Assembly: GCA_947846985.1 (NCBI GenBank)
Contig: CANTUZ010000025.1
Location: 6,694,100-6,758,099, forward strand
Reading direction: 5' to 3'
Source of the DNA: Fratercula arctica
Taxonomy: Eukaryota > Chordata > Aves > Charadriiformes > Alcidae
DNA: 64,000 bases
Part shown: piece after piece, positions 57,188 to 64,000 of the stretch
Layout of the letters: every line of letters begins with the position of its first letter
How positions within the stretch are numbered: position 1 is the first letter of the stretch
Program-made: the position numbers and the translations under genes
The notes under the pieces: model-generated
The model's database searches: none
The model's input: only the letters and a program-made list of their open reading frames with translations
Told to the model about the DNA's origin: nothing

Positions 57188-58650
57188 CCTGATGTATTTT
57201 CTCAGCTTGTTTAACTGCTCGGACTAAAGACAAAAGTCCCTTTTCCCATTCAGAGTACCGTTGTTCTGTTTCTTTTAATGCAGTTGAGCTAAACAATAGA
57301 GGTCTTTTTGGTCCATCGGGGCTAGTTTGGAACAGATTACAATAAGTAGCATGTTCTGTGAAACCCCATTCGGCTATGATAGGGTCGTGGGGGTGTACCG
57401 GTCCCAGTGACTGGTATGTTTTTAATTCTTTGATTAGAGTTTTTACTGCCTCGTTATGTTCTGATCTCCACTCCCAGGATTTGCCTTTCCGTAAAAGTGA
57501 GTATAATGGATGGGAAATTATAGAAAATCCAGGTACACGCTTCCTCCAATATCCTAAAGTTCCCATTAATTGTTGTAACTCCTTCCTTGATTGGGGCATT
57601 TGCAGCTCTTCAATTTTTCTTAAGGAATCACAGCACTGCCTGCTATCCAGCAAGTACCTAAAAATTTTACTTCTTTACTTGGTCCCTGACTTTTTCCAGG
57701 TGGAACCTCAATTTCTGCTTTATTTAGTGCTTGCCACACTGCTGCTGCTGCTTCCCCCACTGTCTTAGGAGAAGTTCCTCCGATCAGAATATCATCTATA
57801 TATTGGTACAGTTTCACACCTTGGGGGAGTGAGACTGTCTGTAAAAGTTCGTCAAGCATGGCATGAGCAATTGTGGGTGAATGTTTATACCCCTGTGGGA
57901 GTCTGTTAAAGGTATATTGTATTCCCTCCCAAGTGAAAGCAAACTTCTCTTTATCCTCCTCCTTCAAGAGAACCATAAAGAACATATCTTTTACATCTAA
58001 TGCCGCCATCCATGGATGGGCAGCTGCTTGCAGAGTAGCTGTTAAAGTTGCAATGTTTGGTACAGCGGCCGTTAGCGGGGCTGTATTAGCATTTAGACGG
58101 CGGTAATTGACTGTTAAACACCACCTCCCATCGGGTTTCCGAACCGGCCAGATGGGTGAGTTATATGGGGAGTGGGTTCTGGAGATAATTTGTCTTTTCT
58201 CTAAATCAGCTATGACTTCAGAAATGCCCTTTCGTGCCTCAGCAGAGATTGGATACTGCGGTACACTTGTAATCTTTGACTCAGGGAGTGCAGGGGCTGA
58301 GCGGAGCACCTGCACTGCGGCTTCCTGGTTTCTGCACAGGTTAAGGTCAGTGCTTGAGCTGAAAGACCACACGCTGCCATCCGACAGGCACCAGGTTCGG
58401 CCATTTGAAATATCAAAACCAAATATATTTTCATGATGAACTTTAATTGCAAAGCGAGTAGATGACATGCACTTCTCGCCCGGGAGCCATAAACTAACCT
58501 TAGCAGTTTGACATACATCAGTTCCCCCGTTCACACCTGTAATTCTAACTCTTTGCCATCTGGATCGCATGCCCAGCTTCCCGGCATCTTGTTGTGTTAG
58601 TATCGAAATTTGTGCCCTCGTATCTATTAAAAACTTTACATTTAGATTAT
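57188..58650 (-). pseudogene. pol: ERV-C protease end and RT
   Basis: Protease: FLIDTRAQISIL near 58620, where the catalytic DTG motif reads DTR, so it is inactive. RT: SPYNSPIWPVRKPDGRW, VKDMFFMVLL, FNRLPQGYKHSPTIAH and the active site YQYIDDILIGG in a frame open from 58570 to 57620. After a short break, RT connection sequence follows (57168-57653, ELQQLMGTLGYWRKRVPGF) up to the CR1. The RT type resembles the ERVL-like pol of 21678-24865. Confidence 0.88.
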
Positions 58651-58718
58651 GTTCCAGTGTCTCACCACCCTCATAATGAGAAATTTCTTCCTAATATATA
58701 ATCTAAAAATACCCTCTT

Positions 58719-61622
58719 TCAGTTTAAAACCATTACCCCTCGTCCTATCACTACACCCCCGATAAAGAGTCCCTCCCCATGTTTCCTATAGGCCCCCTTC
58801 AGGTACTGGAAGGCCGCTATAAGGTCTCCCCGGAGCCTCCTCTTCTCCAGGCTGAACAACCCCAACTCTCTCAGCCTGTCCTCATAGCAGAGGTGCTCCA
58901 GCCCTCTGATCATCTTCGTGGCCCTCCTCTGGACCCATTCCAACAGGTCCATGTCCTTCTTGTGCTGAGGACTCCAGAGCTGGACACAGTACTCCAGGTG
59001 GGGTCTCATGAGAGCAGAGTAGAGGGGCAGAATCACCTCCCTTGACCTGCTCGCCATGGTTCTTTTGATGCAGCCCAGGATGCAGTTGGCTTTCTGGGCT
59101 GCAAGTGCGCATTGCCTGCTCATGTTGAGCTTCTCATCCACCAGCACCCCCAAGTCCTTCTCCTCAGGGCTGCTCTCAAGCCATTCTCTGCCCAACCTGT
59201 ATTTGTGCCTGGGATTGCCATGACCCAAGTGCAGGACCTTGCACTTGGCCTGGTTGAACTTCATGAGGTTCGCACAGGCCCACCTCTCAAGCCTGTCCAG
59301 GTCCCTCTGGATGGCATCCCTTCCCTTCAGCGTGTCGACCGTGACACACAGCTTGGTGTCGTCAGCAAACTTGCTGAGGGTGCACTTAATCCCACTGTCC
59401 ATGTCGCTGACAAAGATGTTAAACAGCACTGGTCCCAGTACCGACCCCTGAGGAACGCCGCTCGTCACTGGTTTCCATGTGGACATTGAGCCATTGACTG
59501 CAACCCTTCGAGTGCATCCATCTAGCCAGTTCCTTATCCACCGAGCGGTCCATCCATCAAATCCATGCTTTTCCAATTTAGAGACCAGGATGTCGTGCGG
59601 GACAGTGTCAAACGCTTTGCATAAGTCCAGGTAGATGACGTCAGTTGCTCTCCCCTTATCCACCAATGCTGTAACCCCATCACAGAATGCCATCAAATTT
59701 GTCAGGCATGACTTGCCCTTGGTGAAGCCATGTTGGCTGTCACCGATCACCTCCTTATTTTCCCTGTGCCTCAGCAGAGATTCCAGGAGGATCTGCTCCA
59801 TGATCTTGCCAGGCACAGAGGTGAGACTGACCGGTCTGTAGCTCCCTGGGTCATCCTTTTTTCCCTTTTTGAAAACGGGGGTAATGTTTCCCCTTTTCCC
59901 GTCAGCGGGAACTTCACCAGACTGCCATGACTTTTCAAATATAATGGAAAGCAGCTTGGTGACTTCATCTGCCAGCTCCCTCAGGATCCGTGGATGGATT
60001 TCCTCAGGTCCCATGGACTTATGCACCTTCAAGTTCCTCAGATGGTCCCAAACCTGATCTTCCCCTACAGTGGGTGGTTCTTCATTCTCATAGACCCTGC
60101 CTTTGCATCCTGCAACTTGGGTGGTGTGGTTGGAGCCCTTGTTGGTGAAGACCGAGGCAAAAAAGTCATTCAGCACCTCAGCCTTCTCCATATCCTGGGT
60201 GACCAGGTCTCCTGTCTCCTTCCTGAGAGGGCCCACACCTTCCCTAGTCTTGCCTTTACCCCTGACGTACTTATAGAAGTTTTTCTTGTTATCCTTGATG
60301 CCCCTAGACAGATTTAATTCTATCTGGGCTTTAGCTTGCCTAATCTGGTTCCTGGTCACTCGGACAGTTTCTCTGTATTCCACCCAGTCAACCCGTCCTT
60401 GCTTCCACCCTCTATAGGCCTCCTTTTTGCTTTTGAGCTTGTCCAGGAGCTCTTCGTTAATCCACGCAGGCCTCCTGGCATTTTTGCCTGACTTCTTCAT
60501 TCTTGGGATGCGCTGCTCCTGAGCTTGGAGGAGGTGATCCTTGAATACTAACCAGCTTTCTGGGGCCCCTCTTCCCTCCAGTACTTTTTCCCATGTTACC
60601 CTGCCAAGCAGGTCCCTCAAGAGGCCAAAGTCTGCTCTCTTGAAGTCCAGGGTAGTGAGCTTGCTGCATACCCTCCTCGTTGCCCAAAGGATCTTGAATT
60701 CTACCATTTCATGGTCACTGCAGCCGAGGCTACCCTTGAGCTTGACACTTGCCACCAGCCCCTCCTTGTTGGTAAGGACAAGGTACAGCATAGTTCCTCT
60801 CCTCGTTGGCTCCTCTACCATTTGAAGAAGAAAGATGTCATCGACACATTCCAGGAACTTCCTGGATTTCTTGTGCCCCACTGTGTTGTCCTTCCAACAG
60901 ATATTGGGGTGGTTGAAGTCCCCCGTGAGGACCAGGGTCTGTGAACGCGATGTCACTCCTATCTGTCTATGGAGGGCCTCATTGGCTCTGTCGTCCTGGT
61001 CAAGTGGCCTGTAGCAGACCCCTACCATAATGTCACCTGCCTCTGCGTTCCCTTTAATCTTGACCCATAAGCTCTCTGTTGGGTCTTCATCCATCCCCGG
61101 GTGGAGCTCCATGCACTCCAGCTGTTCATTGACATAGAGGGCAACGCCCCCTCCTCGTCTTCCCAGCCTGTCCTTCCTGAAGAGTCGGTATCCTTCTGTT
61201 CCAACGATCCAATCATAAGAGCCGTCCCATCATGTCTCTGTGATGCCAATAAGATCATAGCCCTGGAGGCGTGCGCACATCTCCAACTCCTCTTGCTTGT
61301 TTCCCATGCTGCGTGCATTTGCATAAAGGCACTTCAGCTGGGCGCCCAATGAAGCTGTCTGACTGGCTAGAGTGGCTGCTTTTCCTTCATGCTGCTCTTC
61401 AGGTGGTCTTCCTCTGGGGTGTTTTATCTCTGACGCCCCAGTTCCTATCTCCTCAGGAGCTCCTGGCTCGTCCCCATAAGACTTCAAGTGTGCTGCAGCG
61501 TACCCAGCACATCTCGGAGCAACAGGTTGAGGGCCTTTGCTAGCGACCCACCCCTCAGACCTTGGAGCATCATCCCTTGGCTTGTCATGAGCAAGCCAGG
61601 TAGCATCCCCCTCCCCCAACAA
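58719..61622 (-). pseudogene. CR1 ORF2 (endonuclease and reverse transcriptase)
   Basis: Endonuclease domain: LKCLYANARSMGNKQEEL, then [12 protein letters not shown] and CSDHEMVEF with catalytic Asn/Asp/His. [54 protein letters not shown] and KFADDTKL. One TGA (61230-61232) cuts the endonuclease early, after GITET. Downstream 797 codons (61112-58719) are open until a frame change near 58800. A product would lack strand-nicking activity unless initiated or read through at the stop. Confidence 0.9.
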
Positions 61623-61730
61623 GCCTAGTTTAAAGCCCGGTCAATGAGCCCTGCTAGCTCATGAGCAAACATCCTCTCCCCCCTTTCAGAAAGATGAGCC
61701 CCGTCTGGTGCCGTGTAGGCCATCCCATTG

Positions 61731-62723
61731 TCAAAAAACCCAAAATTGTGGTGGTGACACCAGCCACAGAGCCATGTATTGACAGACTGCACGTCTCTCT
61801 CTTTCAGAGTCCCTGCCTGTAACTGGGAGAACAGAAGAAAAGATAACCTGTGCCCCAGACTCCCTTATTAACCTTCCCAAGGCCCTGAAGTCTCTTTTGA
61901 TTGTTCTTGGGCTATGTGTTGCCACCTCGTCACCACCCACGTGAAAGAGCAACAGCAGGTAGTAGTCTGAGGTCCAAACCAGGCTGGGAAGTTTCCTAGT
62001 GACGTCCCTGACCCGGGCCCTGGGGAGGCAGCATACCTCCCTGTCAAGAGGGTCTGCCCGGCATATTGGGCCCTCTGTTCCCCTCAGAAGGGAGTCACCT
62101 ACTACTATAACCCGCCTCTTCTTCCTTGTAGAGGCAGTTTTTAAACTGGGGGTAGGCCTTTCTGGTCCTGGCAACTCTTCTGGTGTAGCCAAACCATCTT
62201 CCATGCCATCCTTGGGTTGGCCTACCTCCTCAAGAGCCTCATACCTGTTTTGCAGAGGCACCTGGTTAGGGGACGTGGGCAAGGAGGGAGTTCGCTTGCC
62301 ACCCCTACTATGGACTAGCCTCCATTCACTAGCCTCCTTTTGTCCTCTGCCTTCAGTCTGGCAGAGGGAGGGTACCAGATCTCCTTCAGCTTGGGGTTTT
62401 TTTGGTGCCTCTTCTGGTTTTTTACTCAGGGAGGTCAGAGTCTGAGTCCACCAATCAATTTCTTTCTCACTCTCCCTGATGCTCCTCAGCCTTTCTACTT
62501 CCTCTTTTAGCTCTGCTACCAGGCTGAGTAGATCATCCACCAGGTCACACCTCACACAGCTGTCACCTCTTCTACCATCCACTAGCCCTGAGAGGTTAAG
62601 GCACTCCCTGCAGCCAGAGACCTGGGTGTCTGCATGCTTCCACAGGAGCTCTGTTTGTATGGCTACGTCTGCTCTGGCACGTGCAGAAGATGCAGAAAGC
62701 TGCATCTTTCGGATAGAGACCAT
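61731..62723 (-). pseudogene. CR1 ORF1 with SGNH esterase-like domain
   Basis: 330 codons. The N-terminal part has a Cys motif (CRECLNLSGL, CVRCDLVDDL) and a coiled coil (LVAELKEEVERLRSI). A middle basic/proline region follows. The C-terminal part is SGNH-hydrolase-like (VIVVGDSLLRGTEG with the GDS serine, LLLLFHVGGDEV). A frame change near 61800 takes away the last part; the original frame continues to about 61635 with the SERGERMFAHEL end. ORF1 binds nucleic acid in CR1 elements. Confidence 0.85.
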
Positions 62724-63149
62724 GGCTGAGCTTCCCTCCCGAGATTTCCGCGCCCTTCCACGCGAACTGCCGCGGCGCGCCCTGGCTGACGTGCCACGCC
62801 CTGTGTGCCTGTCATGGTCGCCGCGCTCCTTGTCGCTTGCGCTCCCGGGGGCCGCCTTTGAAGGGGGTGGGTCTGTGGTCGTTGCTGCTGCACGCTCCGC
62901 CTCTGCCTTGTCAGCTGCCCTCGCGCGAGCTGCGGGTCCCTGCCGCTGCCCGGGCTTGTCCCGGCCTCAGAAAAGCTCGGGAAAAGCCCCTTTTCGCTGC
63001 GATCGCCTGGCTCTGCTGCCGACGTGCCAGCACTGGAGCTGTTTGTCTTGGCGAGTGCCGAGACACTTATGGAGTGCTGTGGCTAAGAACTTTCACCTCC
63101 CGCTTCCTGGGGAGACGTGACTTGAAGTTATTTATTTTCCTCCTCCTAG

Positions 63150-63332
63150 GTGCTTCTATTGTTGGAGTCAACTGCCATTTTGACCCAGATACCTCCCTGG
63201 AAACTGTGAAACTGATGAAAGAGGGCTTGTAAGCTGCTAAACTGAAAGCTCACCTGATGTCCCAACCACTTGCTTTCTATACAGCTGATTATGGGAAGGA
63301 GGGATTTATTGGTCTTCCACAATTTCCCTTTG
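63150..63332 (+). pseudogene. BHMT: BHMT exon with premature stop
   Basis: A 183-base exon between a good acceptor (TTTTCCTCCTCCTAG) and donor (TTTG|GTAAAA). It encodes [20 protein letters not shown] and LMKEGL, then, after an in-frame TAA (63230-63232), [17 protein letters not shown] and [11 protein letters not shown]. This is the part of betaine-homocysteine S-methyltransferase with the GVNCHF zinc-ligand cysteine. The stop replaces a Glu codon of the family and removes the GGCC zinc site downstream. The frame is otherwise intact, so the loss is recent, or this is an assembly or sequencing error. The CR1 copy B ends only about 35 bases upstream of the acceptor. Confidence 0.88.
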
Positions 63333-64000
63333 GTAAAACAAGGATATATTTATTTTTTTAATTTATTTATTGTCTGTTCGTTTTTTCCCCCAGCTTTTAG
63401 CAAAGCTGAAACTGCAAGGCATCCTCCTGTATGATGGGATCCATCTCAATTATCCTGTCTGGCATTCTGCATAGAGGAATTGGGTTAAAGATCATCCACT
63501 TAGTGAGAATATTTCAGTAGTATCACAGCATGTGACTGAAAGTGAAATTATTATGAAAACAGTTGAAGTACCACTACCTAAACTCATTAAGAAAAATGTA
63601 GTTTTTCCTCGTGCTATAGAACCTTGTTCAGGAGAGCTGTAAAATAGCACAAAGAAATTAACAAGAGCAAATACACTAAAAACAACCCAGACTTTAAATG
63701 CCTTTGGACTGGAACTCCCCAGCAGTCTTGGTTGTGACATCTGTCCCATGAGCCCTATAATATTAACCTGCGTAGGGATTTAATGTATAACACATATGCA
63801 GAGCTGGATCATTAGTGCATGATTCTTGCACTCATAGTGGTTCAGTCTTGCAAGTGTAACTAACATAAGTGAGATTAGAGAGAAACCAGAAGAGGGAATA
63901 TGTTCTTTGATATTGCTTACAAATGGATTAGCAGTTTGGAGATGGATTCATCGCTTGTGTATGCTCAGGAGAAATTCTACAAAGACTGAAAATTTCAGCC
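63333..64000 (+). other. Probable BHMT intron
   Basis: AT-rich sequence after the donor. The next BHMT exon, with the GGCC motif, was not found before the window ends. Confidence 0.5.

Larger units (their letters stand above)
47916..58650 (-). mobile_element. ERV-C: 5'-truncated ERV with nested insertions
   Basis: On the minus strand: protease end, RT, RNase H, integrase, env and 3' LTR in normal order. The gene body is broken by a CR1 (55454-57180), a solo LTR (53736-54257), a CR1 (49890-51864, itself holding a solo LTR) and a solo LTR (49316-49815). The 5' LTR, gag and most of protease are missing at the join with another CR1 at 58650/58651. Without the insertions the remnant is about 6 kb. 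The host site is the older gamma-type env. Confidence 0.88.
58651..63115 (-). mobile_element. CR1 LINE copy B, nearly full 5' end, 3' end missing
   Basis: From high to low coordinates: a GC-rich 5' UTR (about 62724-63115), ORF1 (62723-61731), ORF2 (about 61622-58719). The element then ends abruptly at 58651 without the last ORF2 codons and tail, joined to ERV-C protease. CR1 copies are nearly always 5'-truncated, so this pattern points to a later deletion. The 5' boundary is placed from composition only and could be off by tens of bases. Confidence 0.88.

Noticed and set aside
62837..63232. 131-codon plus-strand frame running from the CR1 5' end into the BHMT exon
   Set aside because: It crosses a good splice acceptor and is antisense to CR1 5' UTR for most of its length; chance opening is the simpler reading.

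Overview
The window is avian nuclear DNA. This is shown by many CR1 LINE copies (chicken repeat 1, with 8-bp-type 3' tails), by several bird-type endogenous retroviruses (ERVs) and solo LTRs, and by single exons of two vertebrate one-carbon-metabolism genes. Roughly half of the 64 kb is transposon, and insertions are nested several layers deep. There are no prokaryotic genes, CRISPR arrays or operons.

Host genes: exon 2 of dimethylglycine dehydrogenase (DMGDH, minus strand) lies at 35370-35528. A CpG island at about 37.05-38.15 kb holds a possible DMGDH exon 1 and, on the plus strand, a possible exon 1 of betaine-homocysteine methyltransferase (BHMT). A later BHMT exon lies at 63150-63332 with good splice sites but an in-frame TAA. 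The two genes are head to head, as in other vertebrates. The enzymes act one after the other: BHMT makes dimethylglycine from betaine, and DMGDH oxidises it. BHMT looks broken here. That and the ERV load fit a degenerating copy such as a W-linked gametolog, but this is inference.

Region by region: 142-870 is a solo LTR. 1475-8997 is a minus-strand provirus with paired 413-bp LTRs, a 6-bp target duplication (TSD) and a tRNA-Trp primer site. Its gag is broken and its pol scrambled, but it keeps an intact 134-codon Cys-rich ORF and a 374-codon Env ectodomain ORF that stops just before the membrane anchor. 9.0-19.2 kb is mostly unique DNA with a CR1 tail and an LTR nested in an LTR. 19701-25487 is a plus-strand ERVL-like provirus inside a CR1. 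It has a tRNA-Lys-type primer site, a hydrophobic leader ORF touching gag through ATGA, and a nearly open gag-pol. 26.5-29.4 kb is a second ERV family ('family X' here), rearranged. 30.4-32.4 kb is a CR1 with a solo LTR inside. 32.4-38.9 kb is the host-gene part. 38.9-40.7 kb is a recombinant ERV fragment, 40.7-42.8 kb a long CR1, and 42.8-46.9 kb unique DNA. 46.9-63.1 kb is a deep nest: an old gamma-type ERV end, an ERV ('ERV-C') inserted in it, and three CR1s and several solo LTRs in or against ERV-C. The last CR1 reaches almost to the BHMT exon.

Most viral genes are decayed. The best candidates for undescribed biology are the anchor-less Env, the Cys-rich ORF between pol and env, and the small membrane-protein ORF in the ERVL-like leader.
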